Origin: Ilex aquifolium
Lineage: Eukaryota; Streptophyta; Magnoliopsida; Aquifoliales; Aquifoliaceae
Assembly: GCA_951799425.1 (NCBI GenBank)
Contig: OX637397.1
Location: 10,343,064 to 10,407,063, forward strand
Reading direction: 5' to 3'
Length of the DNA: 64,000 nucleotides
The position numbers were made by a program, and so were the translations under genes. The notes under the pieces are model-generated. The model saw only the letters and a list, made by a program, of their open reading frames with translations. It ran no database searches and had not been told where the DNA came from. Below, piece after piece: positions 39,002-54,000 of the stretch (positions are counted from its first letter, which is position 1; each line of letters starts with the position of its first letter).

Positions 39002-42000
39002 CTATATAGCTGAAGAGCCAAAGCTGTATGCAGGCGATATGCATCTTGCCTCAACCGCCAAAGTCTTCACAACACCCCTGCATGGGTCTTCTCCAAACAC
39101 AGCATTAGCAACTCCAAGAGAACATCGATTTTTTCCCAGGCAAGCCTGCCAAAAAGAGAAAAGCTTGATCGAACCAATATGAAAACAAATACATTGAGAT
39201 TTACATATAAAAGCATTATCCTTTGCTCATAGCCCACCAAGAATACTTGGTGCAGCTGGTCGCACACCATGCCACCTAGAGCTTTTGGCTTGCAGTGGTA
39301 ATTGGGACATTAGGTTCCATTACAATTGTTGCAATGGCCGAATTGTTGCCAAATCAGCATATGCTACAAAGCAGTTTGAAGGGGCACTGCCGTCAACTCA
39401 CTAGTAAACCTAAAACAGATATAGCGCACTCCACTGCTATCAGCAGGTCACCCTACTCTGTTTGCCTTTTGCGGTTAAATGAGCTTCAAAAGCCAAACCG
39501 CCAAATCAGCCCAGAGATTTACTTAAGATTCAAACTCTAAATCACAATGATCTTTATTTTTTCATCAACAAAAATAGGAACACATTAATCTGAGAAACCA
39601 TTCCATCGAAACACACTTTACTTTAAAAAGACATTGAAAAAACTGATTAATTCGACAAAATTCAACTAGACAAGCAATTAGCTATGAAACATTATCCAAT
39701 GTATTCGTAAAAAAAACTTATATCCCATATTGAAAATTAAAAACACCTAAGGTTGGATTATATAATTAACGGGCCTCTCCATCATTGTATACTGCTTTTG
39801 AATTCCATGCTCTAACATGGTATGGGAATTCCGAGTTGAGCCTTGGGAGGTAAGTGGCTCAAGTTTCTCATCTATTTGAATTTCCCGGAGTGCATGTTGG
39901 TCAATGTGTTTGCCATCATAGTTATTGATGTATCAGAAGGCGTATCATTTTTAAAAAATAGTGTATCGTATCGTATCAATTTTAAATAAATAATAATAAA
40001 ATATATATACCTTTGAAAAAAAATTATAGACTTATAAAAACATAACATTTCATTAACACTCCACCAACTATTCAAGTCATCAACATAGTTCACTAATATT
40101 ATAATACAAAGTTCACACCATAGTTCACTAATTCAAACTTCAAACACCCAAGAGACTTCTAATCCAAACTTTTAAACATCCATTTAGAACTCAATCTTCA
40201 ATTTCAATTGAAAATGCCTCAATCTTACACTGCACAGGACCACAAGTTTCGCTGGAGTAGCTGGAGAAGGAAGAAGAAGGCAGCTGTGATCGTCGATGAA
40301 GAACAGAGAGAAGACGGAGACTGGGCTTCGTCGTCGTCAAAAACAGAGAGAAGAGAGAGAGGGGCTAGGGTTCTTCACAACGATGGAGACTTGGGCTGTG
40401 ATTGTCGTCGAAGGCTGCTGTGATCGTCGTCGAAGCCTGTTGTGATCGTCGTCGAAGCCTGAAGTCTGAAGAACACCCAGGAGTCGAAGACAACGAACAA
40501 CGAAGGAAGAATGGAGAGGAAAAAATGGATTTTATTTTTTTTTGTAAACCCTAGTCACTGAAACGACGTCGTTTTAGTGGTTATAGGGATAAAAAATTCA
40601 ATCTCTTAGCACAAAAACAACGACGTTCCATCAAAAAAAAACAAAACAGTGTTTGCACTTATCGTGCGTATCGGACCGATACGTATCGTATCGTAAAAAC
40701 GTATCGTGTATCGGACGATACAACGCAAAAACGATATAAAACTACGATCCGTATCATTTTACCTCTGTATCGTAACGTATCGTATGATACGCATCGCGTA
40801 TCGTACAATACTAACAACTATGTTTGCCATCCCACATGGCCTAAAATCCCACAAAATGGAGTGTAAAGAGAACTTGTACACACATTGAAACGTTAGGACT
40901 ATTCAAGACTAATTTATATAGTTGAGGGGCCTCTCCACTCATTACTAGAGTTGGATGCTCTACCAGGTTCAAACGTCTCACAAAACTTCTAAAGATCAGA
41001 CATGATGCCTCCCATGCAAAGACTTGGTGCCACTTACTTAAAGCTACCATATGCATATTTCAGTTACACTAAGCGAAGATCCCACTTACTTGAGATACCA
41101 CTGATAACGTATTGGGTGCATGGCAGTTGCCTCTAGAAAACTTCTGGCAGCTGCCTTGGGGAGTTCCGTAGCTAGCATATTCTATGGCAGAAATTGTATG
41201 TCCATCTTCACATTGCAAGTGCAATTCTGGTGTCAAATCATTAATTGATATCTTTCCACTGATGAAATCTCGATGGGACCACATTTGTAGAGGTGGATAA
41301 TGGGTCTCTGACACCTGAGCACAAATGGTTTGAGTAGCAAGTGACTTGATTGAGATCTCAAATGGATTCCCTCCTGTTTCCTCAAAGATCACGAGTAAGT
41401 TGTTTGCTGTCTGTAACCATGACCTTGGGATGTGGTACCTGGAGATCGATCAATATTAACAATTTAAAATTTGTAGCATTTCAAAGGCATTATGTTTACA
41501 GTTGTACATTTGCAGATGCAAAGATTGACCTCAAAGTCCAATGAGAGCCACTTTAGATTGAATTATAGTCCATAAAACTGTGTGATAAGTAAGAACTTAC
41601 AACAAACAAGGATCTAAATTTCCTTTCAAAATGGTCAGAAACTTTCAGTTTTCATAGAGAGAAACAAATCAAGGACTGAATATCGAAATCCTATGTTTCG
41701 AGATGTTTTAGAATGTTTTTAAAAAAAATTAATTAATTTTTTTTCTTCATTTCCATTATGTTTTCGAAATGTTTTCAAAACGTTTTCATTTCCTAAATGA
41801 CCTAAAAAGCGCACCGAAACAAAATTTTGATCCTTGACAATAAGATGGTGTAAACTGGAAAATAAATATATATTCTGTGGAAGATGAAGTACCAGATTTG
41901 AGTGGGATTTCCACAATTTGTCGCACACTTATCTGAATTGTAAGCTCCACGGTAGTCACAAGTTCTCTGACATCCATCTTGTGGGGCAGCCAAGGTCCAG

Positions 42001-45000
42001 TATCTTCCCACGTGATGGCCATTGACCCAAGTCTGACCCTTTCCCATGCTTGACAAATCAAGGGCAACTGGATCTGTCCCACCAGGAGCATCAAAGTATG
42101 TCTGCTTAATTTGGCAGGGATAAAAGAAGATGAGAAAAAACTAAAAGTTTTGTTCACAGAACAACATAACTACAATTGACAATGAAAAAAAGTGCAATGC
42201 ACAACGGGTTGGTTCCTATCAAGAACCTGTGAAGCACGAGTACTTCATGAAGGCTGGAGTATCCATATCTGATACATTTCGGCTAGGGATACGCCTCGGA
42301 TAAAGCCGGATGCATATTGGGTATTTTTAAAATATTTTTCCACTTTGAATACATTTTGGACACATTGAAGATACGCAACCGAAATCTTTAGGATACGTGA
42401 GACACACAGAATCTCAATGACCCATCTAGGAAATGAAAGCAGGAAATCGACATGAAAACCTTACAACAATTTATTATATATTTGATATTTCAGATGAGTT
42501 TTCTCTTGAAATACCGAATAATGAAGTGTATAGTGCTTCTTTTTTTTTGGCAAATTGGGATTTATGGATTTATTCAATATCTTATATTATCTATTGCAAT
42601 ATGAAATAGGTTTGCTTGCATGAAAATTAGTCATTTTCACATTTATGTCTATCTATCATTGAATATATGGTACAACATAGAATATACAGAAAATATTGTT
42701 ATTGGCGTATCTTTCAGTATCGGTATATTAGGTTTACAGATTTTGTTTATCACCGTATCTGCATCCATGTTTCCTACTCAAAACAATTATAATAAATAGA
42801 TATAAAAGTATTGGCATCCTTATTTTTCTTGAAATGAGATTGATTACTTATCAAACGGATTCGTTGCTCCTCAAAAAGAAAAAAGGCATATAGCACAAGG
42901 TGTTGCTGCACAGCATAAAAGTTTGAATACTAGGAGAGCCCAAATAATATACACAATCCTAAAGAAAAGAACATATAAAACATAAGTGTTGAGAAGATCA
43001 AAGTATTTTGGAACTTGGAGCTTCTATAGCCACTGTGTTGGAGATCAAACTTTTAGAAGAGGGGGATCGAGTTTTACTGCCATTAAAAGGCAGGTATGAG
43101 GGTTGAAGTAAAAAAGAGGCCGATGTAATTACAAGAAATCAGTTGGAGTCAAAAAACCATGAGCATAGAAGCTTAACAAGATTACATAACCAAAATTTTC
43201 CATCACATGGTAAATACTTCCAAACACCTCAATTTTATGGATCTAATTTTGATTGACCTAGGAAGGAAGAGGATGACATAACATTGAGGATTTTTATATG
43301 AAGTTGACCCACAAGTGATTAAAAGTTCATTGCCTAATTGATTGCGCTTCAAAAGGTCAACTCTATGGTTGCAACATGCTTAGAAAGAGATTTTCAGCAG
43401 GAAGTTATGACGACATTGCAATTATTGTTGGACATAAAGCCCCAGAGTCACTGGTATGACAATGGCTTCTCACAGACACTGTTGCAGGGGTATTTAAGAA
43501 GGATTTTCGATGGGCGTGTCGAGTGAATACTATGAGGAGTGTATCTTTAAACAAGTTGGAATACAGTCATTTTGATTATATCTTGAAAAGGATCGCTGAG
43601 GTAACACTGTTTTGAGCACTCAAATGCAGTTTTTAGATGTAGACAAAGTTTGGATTCAACACCATTGCGACAAAGGCTGGATGTTATTGATCCGATAATG
43701 CAGGTTCGAGTTCTGCTAATGACTGAATTGTCTGAACCAAAGAAGCATAAGTGATCAGCCAGTGTTTTGGTGAAAGTGGCAGAGTTTGACAGCTACTTGT
43801 CATCCACCACTTTATCAGTTCCGATTAATGGTATTATCATATTTGGATCAGATAGTGTTAGACTAGAGTCCCTTTCCCTATATTTCGTTTTATCTTTTTT
43901 ATGGAAACTTTTTGTATATTGTTCGAAGAGATCTAAACGGTAACCTGATAGAATGTTTGCATGTTCAAGGGAGACAAGCAGAAAGGGGAATAATATCTCA
44001 TTTTCTTTATGGCAATGAGACCTGATATTTGTGGAGTGAAGGAAGATCAAATTTGTTCGTAGAAATTTTTGACTTTGGTTGAAGTGGTTTTGACCTAAAA
44101 GGTGAAATTATGTGGGGGCAGAATTGGTTTTAAAGTGGAAAGTGGGTAATGTGAGAGTACAGTGCAGCTCCTCTGCTGAGACGAAAAAAAAAGCACACGG
44201 TGCTGTTGGAAAGAATGACATCATTTTTTATAAGGTTTGCACAGTAAATGTTAACTCCCAAGAAACGACGCAGTTTGGTATAAATTTCTGAAGTCAAAAG
44301 TTTTTCTCCAAAACAAACCCTATCCATATCTCATTTGCACAACACCATCTCCCACTAAAACAAACCATCCCATGGATTAAACGTTGGGATTATAAGAGTC
44401 TGAATAAAGGATGAGAAGCAATTCTCACAAAAGATTTCTCTCTCCTAATGGACTACATGCATGGCGTCAAAATTGTACAAATTAATTGTTGATATTTGAG
44501 AAGACCTCATGCTTGAGGTTGCAACGCCACTGTGTTCCAAAAATGAATGGCCATACGCAATTCATGTCTTAGCTCACATTAACGTCATGACATTAACAGT
44601 GCTCGAAGTCTATGGCCATCAATACTTGTTGCAATTAAAAAGAATAGACTGGAAGTGGAGGCTGCTTGGAAAATCATTCAGATGCTGTGCAGATGAGAGG
44701 TGGAGAAAAGTTGGGAGACTGCAGAGTGAAGAGTTATTTTGGTGTGCAAAGCTTTCTGGGTTTTTTTGCTGGGGAAATTTTTTTACAGTCCACAACATAA
44801 AAAGTTCTTGATGGGAGGAACTCTTAAACTTGTAAAGATTACTTCACCATTATTTTATCAAATTAGAAAATTTTTCTAAGCGCAGTCGTCCCCTCCACCA
44901 TCTCCATCTATATCCATGAGATGCAGATAGGGTTTAGAGGGTGGTGTGCAAATGAGATATAGATAGGGCTTGTTTGGGGGAAAAAAATTTAACTTCAGAA

Positions 45001-48000
45001 ATTTATACCAAACTGCATTGTTTCTTGGGAGTTAACATTTATTGTGCAAAACATATAAACAAAACGGTGTCGCTTTTTCTAACAGCACTATGTGCTGTTT
45101 TTTCCTCAAAGCAGAGGAGCTGCACCCGTGATAATATCCTTAGTAATAAAGTACCATTTTAATACTACGTTTTTGGTTGGTGCTGACAACTTTGAAGGTG
45201 CAAATGGTTGAGATTCGGTGACAGGTAGTCTGGAAAGGAGCTGACACTGATACAGAATACCTTGGCGAGCATCTAAATTAATGCATTCCCTCTAGAATTC
45301 CTGCATTTGTTTCTTAAAGGATAGAATATTAACAAAAAGGGTGTCTTTGTGTAAGAACAGACATGCCATCAAAAGATCTTCCAGATATATAGGCTGAATA
45401 GATGTCCATACATAAACATTCCATTGATCCTTTAGTTTCTGAGTAGAAAAAGCGCATAAATGTACACAGTCTATATTCTTCATGTATGGGAAGGTAAGAG
45501 TGTGCAGTTCCTACCTTCTTCCCGCTTAATGATTTGGAAATGTGATTAACACTTCCATTCAACTCCCTGGTGATGAATGACAAATGGTTCATGTTGGATG
45601 AAGCCACAATTATGTTGGTCTCTTCCTACCTATTTATTCATATAATCCTACATTTACCTATCCCAAAATAGAAGGCAAAGAAAAATAAATTTCATCAACT
45701 CCCACATTCTGCTTAAGTTGCATAAGTTTTCCCTCATTGTTATTGAAAACACATTATGTTCAGTAAAAACAAGTTCATGCCACTTACTGAAAAAGGAGAC
45801 ATTTCATGCCTTAGTATTTTCACTGGCTGATAATGGTATATTTTATTTTGGATTTTTAGAGCCAAAATAGTACCATTCCTATGAACCAAAGCATTAAAGT
45901 TACATAATGAAAATGACGGAACTTTTAAGCCATAAGATTCTTAGCAATTGATCAACTACTGTAAATATTAGCTACTCTTTTCATGGGTACCAACAACCAT
46001 ACCTGTGTGAGAGAGAATCAAGATTAGTATTGTAAACAAAATATCAGGTTTGACAAGTCAGACGGACAAACTTTTATGCCAGAATGATGCTACAGTATCT
46101 TTGTTTCATTAATATGCCAAATTAAGAGAACAAAGGATGACTCTAAGCTTAATGATGCAATGGGATTCGTGTGCACTACATCACACCTTAAACGAGTAAC
46201 TAAGCAGAGACAAAAGATCACTATCCCAAACATTGTTCACCACAGAATTACCTTGTACCAAGAAAAGGTTGATGGGATTGCATCGGGCATCAAAGTAGTC
46301 CATTTGGCTTTCTCATTCTCGCTAGTGGTATATATTTTCAAGAATTCACCCATAAGCCCAGTCTGTAGTCAAATTAGTAACAACCCAGCCATTAGTGCAC
46401 ATCTTTGTTTAACACTAGGTGAAGGAAGGAAACAAGAAAAAGAAGATAAAAGTAAGAGAATTCCATATTCAAGATCATAACATGACCTAAAATGAAGGTG
46501 TAAAAACCCAAAAGTATGTAAAATATGTCACATCACAACAGGAGAAATCGTAGCCAGCAATAAGAAGGTAAGATTAAAGTTGTAGTTAGCAAATGTAAGT
46601 GATACTATTTTCAAACATTTGATCAGTTTTGTGCAAACGATGTGTATGTAGAGTTTTGCACAAGTACTTTACATAAGTTTGTACAAAAAGTATCTACAAA
46701 TGGCAATATAGCCCAAATATGGATCAAATTCAGTATACTGTGTAAACTGCCTACTTCAAAGAAGAACCCTGATGGCACTTACTACTTACAAGTCAAGCTA
46801 ACTCCCTCCCTTCCCCCCAACCACACAAAAACCCCAAGCACGAAAGAATCAACAAAATAAAATAAGGCCAGGCAAGGAAAGACTCTTAGCTAACTTCCAA
46901 ATTCAGAAAAGTGTAAATAAAAAAAAATTAGGTTTCCCAAACTTCAATATTGATTTAGCAGCTGTAAAAAATCTTTAAACAGTAAACAAGATGCTCCAGA
47001 GGAAGCACCAGATGCCAGACTTTCATAACTGTTCAGCAACAGTCTGGTGCAACACAGACAAACTCAGGATTTCTTTCTTTACAATATAATCAAGTCTATT
47101 TCATTCTAGTGTCTTTTTTTTTTTTTTTAATAGGAAGCATAACGGATATATATTAATAAAATATGCAAATACATCAAAGAGGTTGAACAAGGAAATCAAC
47201 CATAAAAAAAACTACAAAAAACTACAACAGGAGAAAGAAAGAAAAAATCCTTAGACACCGAAGCTCAAAATGAAGTGATAAAATGAATACGGTTCATCGG
47301 TTCCATAGCCCTTCAAACATTTCACTTCGATCTTCAAAAATTCTTGAATTAATTTCCTTCCATATGACCCAAAAATAGCAACAGTCACACATTTCCACAA
47401 CATAAACCCTTTAGCATGTCTTTCGAATCCATTCAATTCTTCAACAAAAAACAACGTAGATGATTTGGGAATAACCCAACTCAACCAGCCAAACTGAACA
47501 ACTTAAACCACAAAGACAAAGCAATAGGGCAATGAAAGAATAGATGATCAATACTCTCCACATCACCCTTGCACATCACACACCACTAAGGGGAAAAACA
47601 GCTATTAGGTCATCTTTTCTGAAGCATATCATTGGTATTAATCTTTTCATGTGCAACAGCCCGAGCAAAAATTTGTGTCTTAATAGGAACTTTAGCCTTC
47701 CAAATCATCGAGGCAGGAATAAAGATAGGACAAGAAGATTCTTCCATCAAATAAGCAAAGAAAGATTTACAAGAGAAAGTAACCGAAGATTCAATTTTCT
47801 ATCTTCTTTGATCACATAAATCTTAATTCAACGAAGAACTATTAAGCAAATTAAGAAGAGATGTCAACTCCATAGATTCTTCATCATCTAAATTCATACG
47901 AAAACCGAAATCCCAAAAATATGGTTGATCATAGGATCTCATCATAGAAGCAATGGAATCAACCTGAAAGGATGACAAGTGAAAAAGACAAGGAAAAAAT

Positions 48001-51000
48001 CTTTTAAAAGATGACCCCCTGACCAAATATCTTCCCAAAAGCGAACTTTGTCTCGCTTACCCACCCTAAAAATAAGATTTTGGGAAAACATCGACAATCC
48101 CTGTGAATTGTGATATAAATTTCCATGGGCATCGGTAACTTCCTCTTTCAACCCTATTAGCTTTTCTCATCCATTAGCTTGCAATCCATATTTGCTCTTG
48201 ATAAAAAAATTATGTTCTAAGGAAAACCTCCAAAGCCACTTACCCACTAAAGCTATATTTCTTGCCTTCAAATTTCTTTTATCCCTAGATCTAGAAACCA
48301 CTTCCTAACTAATTAAGTGATCCCTCATCCCCTCTCCACTTCCCTCCTACAAAAAATTCCACTTCATTTTATCTTTGAATAGGTATCTTAAATAAAGATA
48401 AAAAATATGTGGGAATACTACATAAGACAGATTGAACTAAAGTTAACCTACCCTTTTGGAAATGAAAGTCCTCTTCCACCCATCTAATGTTTTGCTCACC
48501 CTTTCCACACCAGGCTCCAAGGATCGAAATATCGTTTCGAAGTACCGTTTCGGTCAGCTCAAAAACGGAAACGTTTCGGAAACGCAATGGAAACATGTAG
48601 AAATACGGAAACACGTGGAAACATGTAGAAATACAAAATACAATCCATTTATTTATAAAGATAAGCTAAATAATTGTTTAATTTAACATATTTAGTCGGT
48701 TAACATTCATTTATATAAGAATAAATTTAAATTGGACGGAAAAAGAGGTTTGACATGAGGCGGAAATCATTTAAATTAGAATATTATCTAATTAATAATA
48801 CAATTTTATTATAACACTAATTTACTAATTAATAATACTAAGTGCAGCATATTATTATAATACTAATTTATTAATTTAAATTGTGTCTTCAAATTAATAA
48901 ATAATATTATTTCATTAATATTAAAATCACTGTGTACACAATGATTAAAACATATAAATACTTAATTCTAGATATTTAACAAATAATAATAACATGACAG
49001 AATAATTATAAAAAAGAAAAAAAATAATGAAGGGTATCAAATTAAATTAATGGTAGTTATGTATAGTTAAAAGTAAAAAATTATAATGCAATGGGGTATT
49101 AAATGTAATTGTTTATACTTATAACAAAAAAAAATGTAAAAGGCAGCACAAGTGTTTCGACCTGTTTCGACATGTTTCGACCGAAACGGTCCGACACAGT
49201 GACGTTTCGACCGAAACTTTGGAATTTTGGGATTCAACCCATGTTTCGTGTCGGTGTGTTGAAATTCCGAAACGTTTCGGACGTTTCGACACGACATTTT
49301 GATCCTTGCCAGGCACCCAAAACGAAGAAGACAAGTGATTTTCATCCAATGGTAAACCTAAGTACTTCGTAGGCCATTTCCTCACCTTGCACCCCATAAG
49401 TTATGCAATTCTATTGATCTTATCATGGTGTGAATTTATACCCACAAGTATGCTAATGCTATTATCCATATTTACCTTCAAACCAGATATCATCCCAAAC
49501 ACTTCCACAATATTCTTAAAAATCAACATTTTTTTCTCATTACCCACAGAAAAAAATAGAGTATCATCTGCAACCTGCAATGAAAAATGGACACTCTATC
49601 CTTGCCCACAGTAAATCCTTCGACTAACTTAACACTTTTAGCCCTTCTTACCAACCTACTCAACCCATCTGCAACTATAGTAAAGAGAAAGGATGATAAA
49701 AGATCCCTCCTCTCAATCCTATAGATGCCCTAAATCTACCCCTTGGTTTTCCAATCATAAAAACAGAGAAGTTCATAAATTGCAAAGAACCCTTAATCCA
49801 CCTCCACCATTGACATCCAAAGCCCTTCACTTTCAAAGCATAATCCAAAAAAATCCCAATCCACATGATCATAGGCCTTCTCAAAATCAATCATAAACAC
49901 AAAACCCTCATTTCCTCTAACTCTATATTTTTCAATTACTTCATTAGCCATTAATGCAACATCAAGAATTTGTCTTCCTTGAACAAAAACACATTGGCAC
50001 TCAAAGATAGTATCTCTAAGGAGTTGTTTGGTAAGGGGGTATGGAGGGGCTTGACAAGATGGGTTTAGGGAAAATAGTCCAAAACTCCCCCAAATCCCAT
50101 GTTTGTATGGAAAATTCAGTCCCGAGTTTCCAAACCCGACCCGTAGCTGGTCCGAAAATTAAACCCATGATCATGGATTTTGTCAAACTTAGGGGGGAGG
50201 TGGGTTTAAGAAGATGGGTAAGGGATTAAGGATCCAAAAGACAATTATACCCCTTAACATGATATGAATTAGATTGATCAAGGATAAAATAGTCATTTAC
50301 AGGACAAATAGTTGTTAATAATTATGATATATCCGTGGGTCCTACATATGTCTATGCTGTATACAAAACATGGGTATGGGCCAGATTGAATGTTGAATTC
50401 CATCTTTACAAAGAGGGGTTTGGGTTTGGAGAAGCCAATCCAAACCCCTCCCCAAAATTCATTCAAACAAGCCCTAAAAGTCTCCCTTAGTCTCAATGAT
50501 AACACTTTAGCAATGATTTTATACTGTAGAGACTAGTTACCAATCTTATTGGCCTAAATCCCTAATTTTCATAGATTTATCTTTTTTTGGGATCAACCAA
50601 ATGAAAGTAGCATTTAGTGATTGCATTAATAACACCTTAACACCACTTTGGAAGAATTCATGAAAAACTTTTATCAAATCCCCATAACAATATTCCAGCA
50701 ATCTTGAAAAATGGCCAAGGTAAAACCATCAAGACCAGAAGTTTTATCTCTTCCACACTAAAAAATAATCATTCTCACTTTTTCTTCCTCAAAAGGTCAT
50801 TCAATCCACCTAGAGTTAGCTTCCTCAATAGGACTCCACTCTAACCTTTACACAATTGGCTTACCACCTCTCTGAGATGAATATAATTGGGCAAAAAACT
50901 TAACAATGTTACTTTCCGTCACTCCATCCTCAATAATCCTTCCATCTTCCAAGTCCAATTTATCAATGAATTTCTTCTTCTTCTTCTTACTATTGTCAAT

Positions 51001-54000
51001 CTAACGAAAAAGTTTAGAATTATTATCTCCTTGCACAACCACTTCACTCTACCCTTTTGCCTCCAACTAATTTCTTCCTTGAACACCACTTCCTTAAACT
51101 TATTCCTTAACTCCCTTCTCTCCCTTTTCAAATCCCCACCTAATGTGCCCATCTCCTCACTCTTATCAACCTCTCCAATTAGTAACATTTATATCCCCAA
51201 CACTTCTTTATTCCACACTTTCACCTTATGCTTCACATATTCTTACTTTTTCATAAATTTAAAACCTTCCTAACCCTTAAAATTTCCTTCCCCCAACACT
51301 CTTCTCGAACCTAAAAGGACAAGAACCCCATTTCATCAAAGAAGAATTAAGAACTATAGGACAATGATTCGACGCTACCCTTGTCAATCTCTCCTGAAGC
51401 ATTCCCGGATAACAGTCCTCTCACCACCTAGCCGAAAAAAAAAACCTATCAAATCTATTACAAACTGAATTATCTCTAAAATTTGACCAAACTGGATTAT
51501 CTCTAAAATTTAACCAAGTGAAAGTACCATTACCCAAAGAAGGATCCTTTAACCTTGTTTCCCCGATACAAGCATCAAAATCCCTCATACTCCTAGTCCT
51601 TCGTCTTCCATTTAACTTTCAAATAGATATCTAATGACATTAAAATCTCCACCCACACAGCAACGCGAACTACATAACCCAAACAAACCTGCCAATTCCT
51701 CTCACAGTCTACCTCTCTCCCTAGGACAATTTGGACCACACAACCTAGTTAACCACCAGTCAAAACCATCACTAGACTTCATCCTAACCGAAAGTGAATA
51801 CTCCCCCTCTACCGATTCCTTCATAATAATGGTCCTTTCATCCTACATAATAATTATACCCCCTAATTCCCAGCAGACTGCAAATAAAACTAGTTCCTAA
51901 ACCTAGAATCCCACACACTTTTTATCAATTTCTTATCAAACTTCTCCTTTTTCAATTCCTGCAAAATAACCATATCAAGACACTCTCCAATAAGCACATC
52001 CCTAATTGAACTAGCTTAGTTTTTTATCACAAACCCCTCATGTTCCAAATAATAATCTTCATGATAAACTCACATCACCCTCCCCATTGCGCTCCTATAC
52101 ATTATCCTATCATAATTTATCCCGGACTGTAAATTTCTAAGCTCTCTCATTTCCTTATTCTTTCTCACAAATTTACCTTCACCCTTTCTCCTACCTTTCC
52201 ATTTATTGTGGACTAAAGACAAATCCATTTTTTCCAGAATTTTTTTCAAAACAGCCCACTTTTCATCATCAGATAAACCAAACCCTTCCTCACTGTTCCT
52301 ATCTTTGTTACACTCCCTCAACTCATTTGTAATAAGGCCACAATCTTTCCCAGAGACAAGAATCATAAGCTTCAAAAGGTTGAACTTAAGGATCCCTTAG
52401 ACATAATTTTCTATGGCATCTTCACTCTCAATACACATCAATGCATAACAGAAACTTTCTTTATGTTTGTCTAACAGACGTTAAATAGCAAAATTACCAC
52501 TACCCATAGAAACACAATTGATAGGTAAAGATGAAGAACCCCACCATAATTTCCTAAGACTATTATGGAAACACCATTCTAAATAATAGGACATGATGAA
52601 GGAAAAAACTCACTCCCCACATTGGATACTAATCCCAACCCCCCTTGAAGAAATAAGGCTAGAATTCTGAATTTTGGTGCAAGAGATAGCTTTAGACTGG
52701 TGCCCAACAGAAAAACTCACCTCTTTAACTGCCTCTGAATTAGAAACCTTCTTTTGTTCTTTTCATAAATAACACATGGACCTCTGATGATTGACATTAT
52801 TACATGGACAACCTTGACATTTCAAAAATGACATTTAAACCCTATGGCATTTGAAACTTCTAACAGCCATACCCTTTGTTTGACTGAAGTTATGAAGACT
52901 AAAAGTCAAAGCTGATGAGATCCCAAAATTTTATAACACTAAAAATACCCATAGTATATTTGAGATTTCAAAGACAATTTTGCCACCAACTTAGCATAAA
53001 GAGGCAAATTTACCCTTTTCTTCACGGTAACCATTATTTAATAATAGAATTCATGCATTACTTATAATCTAAACAATTAACTATACAATTCATTAACCAA
53101 TGGGGTCTAACTTACTTGGTTAGCTTGACCCTCAACTACAAGATCAAGGTATGTATTGTGCACTTCTTTCAGCCTTTTCTTCGCTCTTTAGCGGTTGCAT
53201 TCTTTTCTACTATAGATGCATTGTTAAAAAATGAAAAAAGTGATTGAGGGACGTATATCGAAAAAAAAATACAATTACTCAGAATTGTAGGATTTATATT
53301 TTTGGTGATTAATCAATTATCCAATTCTAATTACAATTCCAACTTTAATTAATTACACCATAAATCATTGATATTTAAATTTTGGATAAAATTTATCAAA
53401 AATTTGGTCAACATGGTCAAACACCCCTAACCCTTTTCTCTTCCTAATAGCCACCACCCACATCATCAGCACCACAATCCCCACTTGGCCCCCACAAACA
53501 GTCAAGAAACTACCATCATTCTAGCTTCGCAACCACAATCGCACCATCACCGCAACTCCATAGCCCCACAAATAGTAATAATGTTGTGGCAACTATCCCA
53601 CCAACAAATCCACCTCCATTTCTCTTCCCCTTTTTCACCTTTATCTCTCTTGTTCTCTCACCTTCTCATTCTCTGTAACACACATATACAGACAGACACA
53701 TAAACACAGAAAAACAGACATTCATCCCGCCCTAAACAAATACATACCTATCAGAATCCAAAAACCCAATTCAAAACGACAACTAAATTCGTACCCTTGA
53801 TGCAAAAACCCAATTCAATCGAAAACCCAATCACAAGTTGTTCTCATCGCCGCACTATTAGCCGTATATGGTCTCTACTCCCTCAAAAACTTAAGTAAAC
53901 CCAAGGCAAGAGAAGAGGGGGAGGGGGAGGGGGAAGGGGAGTGGGGGAAGAGCGATTCATTTTGTATATATATAAGTGTGCATCGGGGTAGGCGGATGGG

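Larger units (their letters stand above)
47114..52900 (-). mobile_element. Decayed L1-type LINE with nested insertions
   Basis: Reads on the minus strand. A Cys-rich ORF1-like tail (KCQGCPCNN) lies near 52800. The ORF2 endonuclease start, MKIIIWNMRGL, lies near 52064. Reverse transcriptase follows, with IDFEKAYDHVDW near 49870 and the catalytic VADDTLFF near 49560. Then come the C-terminal TLVQSVLCSIPTYFLSLFKIP block near 48400 and a zf-RVT-like region near 47500. It ends in a poly(A) tail (T run 47114-47128). Stops and frameshifts are frequent, for instance a T7 slip just after VDWDF, so it is dead. A hAT-type element (48518-49308) and a Harbinger-type MITE (50020-50474) sit inside it. The exact 5' end is not defined. 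It occupies most of the 9.3-kb BGAL intron. Confidence 0.85.

Noticed and set aside
42250..42790. Possible transposon with GATACG-type subterminal words
   Set aside because: I could not pair its ends or find a target duplication.
43338..43526. 62-codon plus-strand frame resembling a retroelement gag remnant
   Set aside because: Similarity is only a loose impression and I could not name conserved motifs.
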